Shown here piece by piece: positions 1-9,089 of a stretch of DNA of 64,000 nt. This stretch comes from Planctomycetota bacterium (GTDB taxonomy: Bacteria; Planctomycetota; UBA1135; GCA-002686595): NCBI GenBank assembly GCA_012959785.1, contig DUCM01000005.1:62001-126000 (forward strand). Reading direction: 5' to 3'. The notes under the pieces are model-generated. The model ran no database searches and was not told where the DNA came from. It was given only the letters and a program-made list of their open reading frames with translations. The number at the start of each line of letters is the position of its first letter. The stretch's first letter is position 1. A program made the position numbers and the translations under genes.

Positions 1-279
1 GAGGTCCACGCCCGCACCAAGCCCGGGCGTCGAGGGGCCGCTGGGCTGCGACGGACCGGGCGCCGGAGGATCGCCCGGCCGCCGGGGCGACGAAGGCCGG
101 GAGGGGCCAGGGCTACCGGGATCAGAAGGGCCAGGCGAAGGCGGCCCGCTGCCGCCGCCACCACCGGGAGGTACCGTGTCGCCCGGACCGATCCAGATGC
201 CACCATGGCTGCGGGCGGCTTCGGGTAACACGAGTGAGATAGACGCCACCAGGGCGCAACACAGGATGGATGTTTTCAT
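1..279 (-). CDS. Exported Gly/Pro/Ser-linker protein, partial (paralog of the HEAT protein at 526-2628)
   Basis: The gene starts at the ATG at 279 and runs off the left edge, so only about 93 codons are visible. It opens with a signal peptide (Lys, then a hydrophobic stretch rich in Cys, Ala, Val and Leu, ending AARS). It then reads HGGIWIGPGDTVPPGGGG and a low-complexity Gly/Pro/Ser segment. The GPGDTVPPGGGG block is identical to one at the same place in the next gene, so the two are tandem paralogs. By analogy the missing C-terminal part is probably HEAT repeats, but that is inference. Secretion to the periplasm or surface is expected; function is unknown. Confidence 0.7.
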   Translation of the reverse strand, partial: MKTSILCCALVASISLVLPEAARSHGGIWIGPGDTVPPGGGGGSGPPSPGPSDPGSPGPSRPSSPRRPGDPPAPGPSQPSGPSTPGLGAGVDL

Positions 280-304
280 GGGGTCGTCGGGTGGGAGGGC
301 CTGA

Positions 305-334
305 GGCTGAAAGGCAGTAGGGGCTGAAAGGCAG
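305..334. repeat. Two copies of a 13-bp direct repeat (period 17)
   Basis: GGCTGAAAGGCAG occurs at 305-317 and again at 322-334, in the gap upstream of the partial exported protein. It is one of several short tandem duplications in this window and looks like a slippage product. Confidence 0.7.
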
Positions 335-468
335 CCGCCAAACTCCACAGAGCAACCCATGTGCCACCAGGGGCAATCATCCTTGCAGGCCCCTGCGCCG
401 TCCCAAGTGCCGGCGCCGCGCGCCCTGCGTTACGCCATCCCGCCCGGGTGCTACGCCACGAGCACACG

Positions 469-508
469 AAAAAAGCCGCGCGCATCCCGAAGGAGGCGCG
501 CGGCCAAA
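469..508 (-). terminator. Rho-independent terminator of the HEAT-repeat gene
   Basis: A perfect 9-bp stem pairs GCCGCGCGC at 475-483 with GCGCGCGGC at 496-504. Read on the minus strand it is followed by six U (469-474). It lies about 20 nt after the stop of the gene at 526-2628 and separates it from its downstream paralog. Confidence 0.85.
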
Positions 509-525
509 AGTTCGTTCGCGGTGCT

Positions 526-2628
526 TTACAGGATGTCGAGCAGGCCGGTTCCGTTCTCGCCCGTGAGGGTCGTGGTGTTCGCGCGGTAGTTGATGTCCAC
601 CGAGAACTTGGCGTTCCAGGGCAACTCTTCTTTCTCCGCCACGATGCCCAGAGCCACCGCTGCAAAGCCGCGGGCTCCGCCAGTCAGTTCCTGGTCCTTG
701 AGCATGCCCACCAGGGGATCGACCGAGCGCGCGTCACCGATGAAGCCCAAGGCCGAGGCGATGGCCGCCTGGGTCGTGAGGGTGTCGGCGTCTTGCAACT
801 GGGTCACGAGACTGGTGACGACATTTTTGTCACCCAAGAGTCCCAGGGCGATGGCTGCCTGCTTGAGCAACTCGCCGCGGTACTTCGACTTCTTGACAAC
901 AGCCTGGATCGGCTCCATCGAGGCCACCGAGTTCATCAGGCCCAAGCCGATGGCGATGTTGCCGCGCACATCGTCGTCGGACATACGGTCGAGCTTCTCG
1001 AGCAGGATCGTTTCCGACTCGATGTCGCCAGCGATGCCCGTGGCGATGGCGTAGGCGCCCACCACGATCTTGGTGCGGGTGTCCCGCAGAGCCGAACGCA
1101 GAGCCGCCAGGGCCGAAGCCGACTGGGGGCAGTTGTTCTTCAACAAACCGCGTTCCATGACGCCGATGGCCAGACCGGCCCAGGGCTTGACCTGGCTCTT
1201 GCCCTTGGCAAGCTGGCGCAGGAGGTACTTGCGCACCTCGTCTTCGCCAGCCAAGGGATCGTCGCCGCTGCCGGGGCGGCCGCCGATCTGACCGAGAGCG
1301 ATCACGCTGAAGTTCTTGACCTGCTGGTCGGCGTTGCCCGCCGCGTCCATCAGGGCCTTGCGGATCGTCTTGTCGGCCTTGTCGTCATCGAGGTCGCCCA
1401 GTTGGCCGAAGGCCAGGGACGCGCTCTGGCGTACTTCACGCTTGCCGATGTGACCGCGCTTGGACACATAGGGTGCGAAGGCCTTGACCACCTCGTCCTT
1501 CATCTCCGGGGCGCCACTCAAGAGACTGGCAATGGCCCGGGGCGCATGGGCGCGGACAAGGTAGTGCTTGTTCTTGTCCTTCACATCGAGGAAGAAGTCG
1601 AGCAGGTACTGAATCTGTTCCTTGCGGTTGGTGGGAGCCGCCGAAACGGCTTCCTCGACATCTTCGCCTTCTGCGGCCGGCGCTGCATCAGCGTCTTCCA
1701 CATCGAGGGGCACGAGACCCAGGGCGATGATCGCCGCGACCTTCACATCGCGGGTGGACATGCGCGGGGATTCGCAGACCCCCCAGAGCAGGTCGACGAT
1801 CTCTTGGCGCACGGCGGGATCTTCGGTGTAGTAACCGATCTGACCGAGACCGAAGGCCGCGAAGGCGCGGGTGCGGTAGTTGACGCCGCCCTCGCTGCCC
1901 ACCAGGCGCATACGTTCCGAGGGCGTGTCGAGCACCAGGTGCTTGAGGTCCGGGATCGACGCGGGGTTTCCCAAAAGGCCGAGGGCCACGGCGGCGGTCT
2001 CTGCAATTTCCTGGTTGGAGTCACTCAGGAAGGGTGAGATCACGGCCTGGAACTTCGAGCTGCCGTCTTCCGAGGGCTCGTCGCCAATCTTGGCCAGGGC
2101 CACCATGGCGCCGGTGACGATGTCATTGTTGCGTTCGTTTTGAAGAGCTTCCATGAGCGCCGGAACGATCGTGTTGCGGATCGTCTCTTCCGAGGGGCGC
2201 AGGCTGTCCTTGGCCTGGGTTTGCTGACCGTGGCCCAGGAAAAAGTCGTCGGATCCGGTCAGGGTCGAACCGCTGTGGATGTGCGACTTCAGGTTCAGGT
2301 AGGGGTCCTTGTTGAAGCCCCACCAGAACTGCCAGAGGGTCAGGTCGGGACCTGATGAGCCGCCCGAGGTGCTGGGTTGGGCGGGTCCACTGCTGGGGCC
2401 GGGGGCACCGGGGCCCGCAGGACCAGGGGTGCTCGGTCCCGAGGGACCAGGCGCGGAAGGACCGGAGGGACCGGGGGTCGAGGGACCGCCACCACCGCCG
2501 CCACCGCCGCCGCCGGGGGGCACGGTGTCGCCAGGGCCGCGATAAGTTCCGCCGTGGCCGACCGACACATCCTGGAGGCCGATGGCGCCAGCGGCGAGGA
2601 GGGCACCGAAGAGGAGCAGCTTTTTCAT
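526..2628 (-). CDS. Exported HEAT-repeat protein with collagen-like Gly/Pro/Ser linker
   Basis: 700 residues from the ATG at 2628. The frame is open further upstream, but this ATG is followed at once by a clear signal peptide (MKKLLLFGALLAAGAIG). After it comes a GPGDTVPPGGGG block and a long repetitive GPS/GPG linker, roughly residues 25-85, rich in GPSGPSTPG-type triplets. From about residue 120 to the end the protein is a run of HEAT-like units, with recurrent AxxALGxxG and AAxALGLLGD patterns. HEAT arrays form solenoids that bind partners, so a scaffolding role in the periplasm or cell surface is likely, but no catalytic motif is seen. A terminator follows the gene. Family assignment is firm; function is unknown. 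Confidence 0.85.
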   Translation of the reverse strand: MKKLLLFGALLAAGAIGLQDVSVGHGGTYRGPGDTVPPGGGGGGGGGGPSTPGPSGPSAPGPSGPSTPGPAGPGAPGPSSGPAQPSTSGGSSGPDLTLWQFWWGFNKDPYLNLKSHIHSGSTLTGSDDFFLGHGQQTQAKDSLRPSEETIRNTIVPALMEALQNERNNDIVTGAMVALAKIGDEPSEDGSSKFQAVISPFLSDSNQEIAETAAVALGLLGNPASIPDLKHLVLDTPSERMRLVGSEGGVNYRTRAFAAFGLGQIGYYTEDPAVRQEIVDLLWGVCESPRMSTRDVKVAAIIALGLVPLDVEDADAAPAAEGEDVEEAVSAAPTNRKEQIQYLLDFFLDVKDKNKHYLVRAHAPRAIASLLSGAPEMKDEVVKAFAPYVSKRGHIGKREVRQSASLAFGQLGDLDDDKADKTIRKALMDAAGNADQQVKNFSVIALGQIGGRPGSGDDPLAGEDEVRKYLLRQLAKGKSQVKPWAGLAIGVMERGLLKNNCPQSASALAALRSALRDTRTKIVVGAYAIATGIAGDIESETILLEKLDRMSDDDVRGNIAIGLGLMNSVASMEPIQAVVKKSKYRGELLKQAAIALGLLGDKNVVTSLVTQLQDADTLTTQAAIASALGFIGDARSVDPLVGMLKDQELTGGARGFAAVALGIVAEKEELPWNAKFSVDINYRANTTTLTGENGTGLLDIL

Positions 2629-3015
2629 GATCTGAAGAGGAATGGGTGTCAGGCGTTGAAGCGTCGAAAAAAGAAGAGGCGGGCAGGGCTCGAAGTTCGA
2701 GTTTGTTGCCGGTTCTCGTTTGGCAAGGACCGTCCCGGCTGCCCTGGGGCAACCTGCGTGACAGCATAAAGCAACCTGCGTGCCAGGTGCGGTAGAGCCA
2801 ATCATAGGTTACGGGGAAGGGGCTCCGGGGCCAAGTCCTGAGGCCCCAGGGGCACCCGAAGCCTTCTGACAGGGAGTGGGGAGTGGGGGAGCCAAGCCTC
2901 TCCCAAGAGCCCGCGTTCCCTCTTCGTAGCGCCCTCGACCCCGAGGGTAACCCGACCCAAGGCCCCTTGTCTCTGGGGCTTTGAGTCGGGGCCTCAGGTA
3001 GGGCAGACTGGCAGG
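2629..3015. other. Divergent intergenic region with a 12-bp direct repeat
   Basis: No gene is visible in these 387 bases between the HEAT gene (minus) and the kinase gene (plus). GCAACCTGCGTG occurs at 2749-2760 and 2771-2782 (period 22); the second copy runs on into GTGCCAGGTGCGG. The remainder is GC-rich with runs such as GGGAGTGGGG. Promoters for both flanking genes presumably lie here, but none is convincing. Confidence 0.5.
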
Positions 3016-4137
3016 GTGAGCACCATCCTGACCCCCGAGGCCACCGGGGCCCCCGCCAGTCGCCCGCTAGATCTCGGCGTGCAGGCCCTCCTGGCCGGTG
3101 CCGAGCCCCTCGCTCCGGCCCTCGAAGCCCTGCGGGTCGCCTGGGGGGCCCAGCGAGCCCTGTGGTGCAGCGCGAGTGGTGGCAACTGGTTGGCCGTGGA
3201 CGGAGTCCTTTCCAGGCCCTGCGAAGTGCCCAGCGACATCCCCGGGCGCTGGCTGGAGCCAGGTGCGCCGGCAGGCGTGCAGCGCCTCTCCCCGGCGACC
3301 CTGAAGCGCGATCCCGCGGCCTCTGGCGCCGGGCTCGGCGCTGCCCTCGTGCGGCATTCGAGTGCGGGAGTCCTGTGGCTCGACAGCGCCGCTGTATCCG
3401 GCCTCGGTGACTTCGGTCTCCAGCGGAGCCAAGGCGCCAAAGAGTTCGCCTGTCTGGATTGGCTGAGTGCCCTGGTCCGGCGCACCGCTCTTGAGATCTC
3501 GGTCCGCGACCTGGCCCGGCGCGGCGAACGCTCCGCGGGAGTGGCCCATGACCTGCGCAACCAACTGTCCCTCGCCATCCTCCAGAGCGCGCGTCTCGAT
3601 CTCGGCCGCCAAGAAGACGCTCGCGGCCTCATCCAATCCCTCGAACGAGCGCGCAGCCTATGCGAGGACTTTCTCGACGGCGACGCCAAGCCTGCAACCC
3701 TGGGCTTGGGCGCCTGGCTTCAGGACGAACTGCGCACGGCCCTCGAACTTGGCGGTAAGAACCACGGCGTGCGACTCTTGACTCGCAACCGCGCGCCACG
3801 CGCAGCCCGCACCTCCGAGGACGCCTTCCGACGAATCGTGGCCAACTTGGCGCTGAACGCCATTGCCGCTTCACCCTCCGGGGGCTGCGTGCGAGTGCAA
3901 CTGCGCGGCGGCACGGCACCCGATTCCCTCGAACTCGAAGTGCGCGACGAGGGCCGCGGCATGACCTCACCCGAGCGCGCGCGCCTATTCCGCCCTGGCG
4001 AATCGAGGGGAAGCTCGGGTTTCGGCACGAGTTCGGTGCAGGACTGCGTGGAACGGCTCGGCGGCGTACTCAAGGTGGACACCAGTCCCGGCGCGGGAAC
4101 CACCGTCACCGTCACCTGGCCGACCAGTCCGGACTAA
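3016..4137 (+). CDS. Soluble sensor histidine kinase
   Basis: 373 residues from the GTG at 3016. There are no membrane segments. The N-terminal 150 residues have no recognised domain and may be a GAF-like sensor. The dimerisation region contains VAHDLRNQLSLAILQSARLDLG with the phospho-acceptor His near residue 178. The ATPase domain has an N box (NLALNAIAA, about 277-285), a G1 box (DEGRGM, about 311), a G2-like GFGTSSVQDCVERLGG, and AGTTVTVTWP near the C-terminus. All kinase boxes are present, so it should be active. No response regulator lies nearby, making it an orphan. Its partner and signal are unknown. Confidence 0.85.
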   Translation: MSTILTPEATGAPASRPLDLGVQALLAGAEPLAPALEALRVAWGAQRALWCSASGGNWLAVDGVLSRPCEVPSDIPGRWLEPGAPAGVQRLSPATLKRDPAASGAGLGAALVRHSSAGVLWLDSAAVSGLGDFGLQRSQGAKEFACLDWLSALVRRTALEISVRDLARRGERSAGVAHDLRNQLSLAILQSARLDLGRQEDARGLIQSLERARSLCEDFLDGDAKPATLGLGAWLQDELRTALELGGKNHGVRLLTRNRAPRAARTSEDAFRRIVANLALNAIAASPSGGCVRVQLRGGTAPDSLELEVRDEGRGMTSPERARLFRPGESRGSSGFGTSSVQDCVERLGGVLKVDTSPGAGTTVTVTWPTSPD

Positions 4138-4144
4138 ACCCTCG

Positions 4145-4924
4145 CTAAGGGCTGCTGCCGACGAGCGAGGCACGCATGTATTCGCGGTTCATGCGCGCGA
4201 TGTGGCTGACATCGATGGCCTTGGGGCAGGCCGCCATGCATTCGTACTCGTTGGTGCAGTTGCCAAAGCCCTCCGCGTCCATGGTCTCAACCATGGACAG
4301 CACGCGGCTTTCGCGCTCGGGCGCGCCCTGGGGCAGGAGTGCCAACTGCGATACCTTGGCCCCGGTGAAGAGCATGGCGGCCGCGTTGGGGCAGGCCGCC
4401 ACGCACCCTCCACAACCGATGCAGGCCGCGGCGTCCATGGCAAGGTCCGAGTCGGGCTTGGCGATGGGGGTGGCGTTGGCATCCTGGGGGCTGCCGGTGT
4501 TGACCGAGATATAGCCGCCCGAGGTGATGATCCGATCGAGGGCCGTGCGGTCGATGCAGAGGTCACGCACGACGGGAAAGGCCTCGGCCCGGAAGGGCTC
4601 GATGGTGATCGTTTCGCCGTCCTTGAAGTGCCGCATGTGCAACTGGCAAGTCGTGGTCTCGGGCTGTGGTCCGTGGACCTGCCCGTTGATCACAAGGCTG
4701 CACATGCCGCAGATGCCTTCGCGGCAATCGTGGTCGAAGGAAACCGGCTCGCGGCCCTCGGAGACCAGATCCTCGTTGACGCAATCGAGCATCTCCAGGA
4801 ACGACATGTGGGTTGAGATGTCTTGAAGCTGTCGCACCTCGAACGAACCCGTGGCATGCGGCCCTTCCTGACGCCAGATGTTCAGAGTCAGGTTGAGGCA
4901 ATCGGTCTCTGCATGGGCGCTCAT
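4145..4924 (-). CDS. sdhB: Succinate dehydrogenase / fumarate reductase iron-sulfur subunit
   Basis: 259 residues. This subunit passes electrons from the flavoprotein to the membrane cytochrome b. The [2Fe-2S] cluster ligands are Cys67, Cys72, Cys75 (CREGICGMC) and Cys93. The C-terminal ferredoxin part has [12 protein letters not shown] (Cys168, 171, 174, 178) and a second set at Cys223, 229 and 233, for the [4Fe-4S] and [3Fe-4S] clusters. Its ATG overlaps the sdhA stop in an ATGA tetranucleotide, so the two are translationally coupled. It is the last gene of the sdhCAB operon. Direction of catalysis (oxidation or fumarate reduction) cannot be read from sequence. Confidence 0.96.
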   Translation of the reverse strand: MSAHAETDCLNLTLNIWRQEGPHATGSFEVRQLQDISTHMSFLEMLDCVNEDLVSEGREPVSFDHDCREGICGMCSLVINGQVHGPQPETTTCQLHMRHFKDGETITIEPFRAEAFPVVRDLCIDRTALDRIITSGGYISVNTGSPQDANATPIAKPDSDLAMDAAACIGCGGCVAACPNAAAMLFTGAKVSQLALLPQGAPERESRVLSMVETMDAEGFGNCTNEYECMAACPKAIDVSHIARMNREYMRASLVGSSP

Positions 4925-6840
4925 TTGTAGCTCCTCGTGGCCAGCTTGACATATTCAAAGGACAGCTCTTCCTTGTGTAGGGTGGCTGGCTGTCCGACCT
5001 TGTTGAATTCCCAGGCTGCGGCGTAGGCGAACTCGTCATCGCGCCGCAGGGCCTCGCCGTCCTCGGTCTGGTACTCGTCGCGGAAGTGTCCGCCACAGGA
5101 TTCCTTGCGGTGCTCGGCGTCGGCGGCAAAGAACTCCGCCAGCTCGAGAAAGTCCGCCAGGCGCGCGGCATGTTCGAGGCCGGGGTTCTGGTGATCGCTG
5201 GTGCCCGGCACGCGCACATTGCTCCAGAACTCCTCGCGCAGGGCAGCGATCTCCTTTTGCGCCTGCTGGAGGCCTGCGGCGTTGCGCCCCATGCCGACCT
5301 TGTCCCACATGATGAGTCCCAGCTCGCGGTGGATCGACTCGGCGCTGCGGCCGCCGCCCACGCTAAGAATCTGTTCGTTGCGGGTGCGAGCGGACTCTTC
5401 GATCCGAGCGAACTCGGGGTGGTTGGTGTCGACCGCCTCGCGACTGCGCCCGGCGATTTGGGCCGTGATGGTGGCCGGTATGACGAAGTAGCCGTCGGCC
5501 AGCCCCTGCATCAGGGCCGAAGCCCCCAGGCGGTTGGCTCCGTGGTCGGAGAAGTTAGCCTCGCCGAGAATGAACAGGCCGGGGATGGTGCTCTCCAAGT
5601 TGTAGTCCACCCACAAGCCACCCATGGTGTAGTGCACCGCCGGGTAGATGCGCATGGGCACCTCATAGGGATTCTCGCCGGTGATCATCTCGTACATCTG
5701 GAACAGGTTGCCGTACTTGGCGGCGATCTGGTCCTTGCCGCCCTTGGCGATGGCGTCGCGGAAGTCCAGGCAAACCGCCTGGCCCGTTGCACCCAGGCCG
5801 TGACCCAGGTCGCATTCGATCTTGGCCGCCCGCGAAGCCACATCCCGGGGCACCAGGTTGCCGAAACCCGGATAGCGCCGTTCGAGGTAGTAGTCGCGCA
5901 TATCTTCGGGAATGTCCGAGGGGCGGCGGGTTTCGCCGGTTTCCTTGGCGGCCCACACGCGACCGTCGTTGCGCAACGACTCGCTCATCAAGGTCAGCTT
6001 CGACTGGTGGGTGCCGGAGACCGGAATGCAAGTAGGGTGGATCTGGGTGAAGCAAGGGTTGGCGAAGAAGGCGCCGCGTTTGTGACAGCGCCAGGCGGCA
6101 GAGGCGTTGGATGCTTTGGCGTTGGTGGAGAGGTAGAAGACATTGCCGTAACCGCCGGTGGCGAGCAGCACCGCATCGGCGCTGTAGCGCTCATACTCCC
6201 CGCTGACGAGGTTGCGCACCACGATGCCCCGGGCCTGTCCTTCGATCACGGCCAGATCCACCATTTCCCGTCGCGGCAGGACCTGGACGCGGCCATTCTT
6301 GACCTGACGCATGAGCGCTCCGTAGGCGCCCAGCAACAACTGCTGGCCAGTTTGCCCGCGAGCGTAGAAGGTGCGCGCCACCTGAGCCCCGCCGAAGGAA
6401 CGATTGTCGAGCATCCCGCCGTACTCGCGGGCGAAGGGCACGCCCTGGGCCACGCACTGATCGATGATATTGTTCGAGACCTCGCTCAAGCGGTAGACAT
6501 TCGACTCCCGCGCGCGGAAGTCGCCACCCTTGACCGTGTCGTAGAACAGGCGCTGGATGCTGTCGCCGTCGTTGGGGTAGTTCTTGGCGGCGTTGATGCC
6601 GCCTTGGGCCGCGATGGAGTGGGCGCGACGGGGGCTGTCCTGGATGCAGAAGTTGAGCACGGAGTAGCCCATCTCGCCCAGGGAAGCCGCCGCCGATGCG
6701 CCCGCCAGGCCCGAGCCCACGACGATCACCGTGTACTTACGCCGATTGGCCGGGTTGACCAGGGGCAGGGCGAACTTGTGGCGAGTCCAGCGTTCCTCGA
6801 TGGGGCCGCTGGGGCATTTGGAGTCGAGTTGCTGAGCCAT
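4921..6840 (-). CDS. sdhA: Succinate dehydrogenase / fumarate reductase flavoprotein subunit
   Basis: 639 residues. This is the catalytic FAD subunit, acting on the inner face of the membrane. The N-terminal dinucleotide fold is [20 protein letters not shown] near residue 41. His74 in [15 protein letters not shown] matches the covalent FAD site. The [18 protein letters not shown] block follows further on. Sequence and length match the type with a single five-helix cytochrome b partner, as in Bacteroidetes and epsilonproteobacterial enzymes. The ATG overlaps the sdhC stop (TGATG) and the stop overlaps sdhB. Confidence 0.97.
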   Translation of the reverse strand: MAQQLDSKCPSGPIEERWTRHKFALPLVNPANRRKYTVIVVGSGLAGASAAASLGEMGYSVLNFCIQDSPRRAHSIAAQGGINAAKNYPNDGDSIQRLFYDTVKGGDFRARESNVYRLSEVSNNIIDQCVAQGVPFAREYGGMLDNRSFGGAQVARTFYARGQTGQQLLLGAYGALMRQVKNGRVQVLPRREMVDLAVIEGQARGIVVRNLVSGEYERYSADAVLLATGGYGNVFYLSTNAKASNASAAWRCHKRGAFFANPCFTQIHPTCIPVSGTHQSKLTLMSESLRNDGRVWAAKETGETRRPSDIPEDMRDYYLERRYPGFGNLVPRDVASRAAKIECDLGHGLGATGQAVCLDFRDAIAKGGKDQIAAKYGNLFQMYEMITGENPYEVPMRIYPAVHYTMGGLWVDYNLESTIPGLFILGEANFSDHGANRLGASALMQGLADGYFVIPATITAQIAGRSREAVDTNHPEFARIEESARTRNEQILSVGGGRSAESIHRELGLIMWDKVGMGRNAAGLQQAQKEIAALREEFWSNVRVPGTSDHQNPGLEHAARLADFLELAEFFAADAEHRKESCGGHFRDEYQTEDGEALRRDDEFAYAAAWEFNKVGQPATLHKEELSFEYVKLATRSYK

Positions 6841-7511
6841 CAGGCTTGGCCTCCCGCGGCGCTGCCGCCCAAAAAGAAGATCACCAGGGGGAAGGACAAG
6901 AAACCAAGGCCGAGGACGATGCCCAGCCCCAAGCTGACCTTCTCGATGAGTGGCGTGTATTTGGGATGGTTGCAGCCCAAAGTCTGCATGGCGCTCTTGA
7001 AGGCGTGACTCACATGCAGGCCGAGGGCCAACATGGCCACGGCGTAGAGGCCCGCGCCCAGAGGCGCTGAGAGTTCCTCGCGCACCAGGGCGGCCATGCT
7101 TTCGGTGCCGTCATTTTGCAGCCGGAAGTCCATTATGTGAACGACCAGAAAGACCAGCAGCACGATACCCGTGATCACCATGCTGCGCGAGCCGGCCGTG
7201 CTGCCGCCGGCCGTGGCCCGTACGGCGTAGCGCGATTTGCGCGCATCGCGATTCTGCTTGGTCACTCGCAGGGCCAGCACGATGTGGGTCACAAAAAGCA
7301 CCAGCAGTCCAAACTCCGCCAGGGGCAGAAGCGGGTTGGATTCGAGGGTCTCGGCGTAGCTGTCGAAGGCCGCGCCATCCCCGTCCATATAGAAGGTCAG
7401 GTTGCCGGCGAGGTGGACCACGAGGAAACCGATGAGCAAGAGGCCCGTGAGGGCCATGAGGGCTTTTTTGCCAATGGACGAGCTTGCCGTCCGGATGAGC
7501 CAGCCGAGCAT
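6840..7511 (-). CDS. sdhC: Succinate dehydrogenase cytochrome b subunit
   Basis: 223 residues from the ATG at 7511. An upstream in-frame ATG at 7577 exists, but the family starts at [23 protein letters not shown]. About five membrane helices are visible, with His residues in [30 protein letters not shown] and [10 protein letters not shown] placed to bind heme groups. This is the single-polypeptide di-heme anchor type, so no sdhD is needed. First gene of sdhCAB, overlapping sdhA by one base. Confidence 0.93.
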   Translation of the reverse strand: MLGWLIRTASSSIGKKALMALTGLLLIGFLVVHLAGNLTFYMDGDGAAFDSYAETLESNPLLPLAEFGLLVLFVTHIVLALRVTKQNRDARKSRYAVRATAGGSTAGSRSMVITGIVLLVFLVVHIMDFRLQNDGTESMAALVREELSAPLGAGLYAVAMLALGLHVSHAFKSAMQTLGCNHPKYTPLIEKVSLGLGIVLGLGFLSFPLVIFFLGGSAAGGQA

Positions 7512-7801
7512 GTTTGCGCCTGAGGGGTCTCGAAGAGGGGAAGTGGGGGAGAGCGCCCTGGCGACTGCATGTTGCACCGCGGAAGCCCTGCCCTGCCAGA
7601 AACAAGAACCCTATCCAAGGCGCCCACCTGTTCCAACAGCCTCGAGGTTTTTTGCCCTCCGTGAAGCGCTCTGAATCCCGCCGCCGGCAGACCCTTGCCT
7701 GCCAGTCGTCCCGACAGCCGGCCAGTGCGGATTATTCAAGAACGGGGGCCTGACTCGGTCCTACTGGGATGCTTCAGGTGTTTGGGCAGGAAGAATCCAG
7801 G

Positions 7802-8074
7802 CTAGTTGTTCGGGAAGCCCTTGGGTTTCTTTGGCCCGGGGCTGCTGCCCGGGGTGGGGCCGCCGGGACCCGCGCCGGGGCCGCCTGGCCCGAAGTTACC
7901 CGAGCCCAAGCCACCCAGGGAGCGCTTGACCTCGAATAGCCCCTCGCCAAAGTGGTAGGCCAGCCAAATGAAGTAGCAATCGATGTTCTCGATGGGGTCA
8001 TCCACCTCGAAGGCCGCCTTGCAGGTCAGGTCGCAGACGCGCTTGGCGTCCATGAAGCAGTACTTCTTGCCCAT
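7802..8074 (-). CDS. Small conserved-looking hypothetical protein with Gly/Pro tail
   Basis: 90 residues, ATG at 8074. Residues 1-55 look like a folded domain with three Cys (CFMDAKRVCDLTC) and acidic and aromatic residues (ENIDCYFIWLAYHFGEGLFEV). The rest is a Gly/Pro tail. I do not recognise the family. The Cys might bind a metal, but the spacing fits no standard finger. It stands alone between the sdh operon and a divergent lipoprotein gene. Confidence 0.6.
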   Translation of the reverse strand: MGKKYCFMDAKRVCDLTCKAAFEVDDPIENIDCYFIWLAYHFGEGLFEVKRSLGGLGSGNFGPGGPGAGPGGPTPGSSPGPKKPKGFPNN

Positions 8075-8388
8075 TGTGGCATCTTATCAGGCTCCGGTAG
8101 AGCTCCTACCCAAGGGGGGAGGAATTGCCCGGCCAGGGTCCTCGCTGAGCCCGGTCTTCTAGGCCCATGGTAGTGCAACATAACGGACATTATCAGACGC
8201 TATACGGGGCTCAGAACCCAGGGAGGCCCTTGGCTCGGCCCGGGCCTGCCGGGAGACATCCCGGCCTGGCCTGTCGCGGACCTGAGCTCCAGGGCTCCCG
8301 GGGCATCAAGGTCTCTGCATGGGTGGTCGACAAGCAGCACTACAAGCCTCTTTGGCCGCCGTCGCTGAACCCCACGGACATCCCCTCC
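8075..8388. other. Divergent intergenic region, no feature identified
   Basis: 314 bases between the small hypothetical (minus) and the GyrI-like lipoprotein (plus). An AT-richer patch around 8175-8205 (CATTATCAGACGCTATAC) stands out from the GC-rich surroundings and is where a promoter would be sought. No convincing -35/-10 pair or repeat is seen. Confidence 0.4.
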
Positions 8389-9030
8389 ATGACCCTCCAA
8401 ACACCCCTCGTCGCTCTCTTTGCCGGACTCCTCAGCGCCTGTTTCGTCATTCCTGACCCGAGTCCAACCCAGGCCTCAGGCGAAACGGCCACAGCCCCGA
8501 CAGAAGTCCAAATCTGGCAGTCGGTGCAACCCGATCTCGAGATTAGCCGGGCGCCTTTCAGGGAGGTCCACGCCAACTGGAAGCAGCGCCTCGACCAGCC
8601 CTACATCTACATCGAATACACGGGCTCCTACACCGAGACCGGCAGGCTCCTGCCCATGCTGCACCAGGCCATGGCGGACCAGGGCCTGGAAGCCAGCGGC
8701 CCACCCTTTGCGCTGTTCTACGATGATCCCGGCCGGGTGGCCACGGTGCGCCTGCGCTCGCGGGCCTGCGTCCCGGTGGCCCAGCGTGAAAACCCCAGCG
8801 GCGAGCTGACCTTCGACATCCTGCCCAGCTGCACGGTGGTCTACGCCTACGCCGCCGGCGCCTACCCCGATGTGCCCCGCATCCTGCCGGGTTTGTACCG
8901 CTACATGGGTAGCCTCGGCTGGAGCGAAACCGGTCCCGTCCGTGAGGTCTACCTGATCCCGCCCTCACGGGTGGCGAGCTATGACGATCTGCGCTGCGAA
9001 GTCCAGATCCCCGTGGGCCCGGGAAACTGA
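8389..9030 (+). CDS. Lipoprotein with a GyrI-like ligand-binding domain
   Basis: 213 residues from the ATG at 8389. The frame is open further upstream, but this ATG gives a lipoprotein signal with lipobox LSAC (Cys about residue 18). The mature part carries the GyrI/AraC effector-binding pattern: GPPFALFYDDPGRVATVRLRS, then LPSCTVVYAYAAGAYPDVPR, then LYRYMGSLGWSETGPVREVYLIPP and EVQIPV at the end. This fold binds small hydrophobic molecules and is usually cytosolic. Here it is predicted to be membrane-anchored outside the cytoplasm, which is unusual. Ligand unknown. Confidence 0.75.
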   Translation: MTLQTPLVALFAGLLSACFVIPDPSPTQASGETATAPTEVQIWQSVQPDLEISRAPFREVHANWKQRLDQPYIYIEYTGSYTETGRLLPMLHQAMADQGLEASGPPFALFYDDPGRVATVRLRSRACVPVAQRENPSGELTFDILPSCTVVYAYAAGAYPDVPRILPGLYRYMGSLGWSETGPVREVYLIPPSRVASYDDLRCEVQIPVGPGN

Positions 9031-9089
9031 CCTCCCGCTAGGAAGCCGCTTATTGGGGAAGGGGGCCCGTCCTTGGCCCGGTCCCCCTG

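Noticed and set aside
361..2037. 558-codon open frame antisense to the HEAT-repeat gene
   Set aside because: It mirrors the coding strand of the HEAT gene; its composition (Val/Gly/Leu/His runs) is the GC-rich reverse of that gene and it has no recognisable domain.
5086..7008. 640-codon open frame antisense to sdhA
   Set aside because: It exists only because of the codon bias of sdhA on the other strand; no ribosome-binding site or domain.
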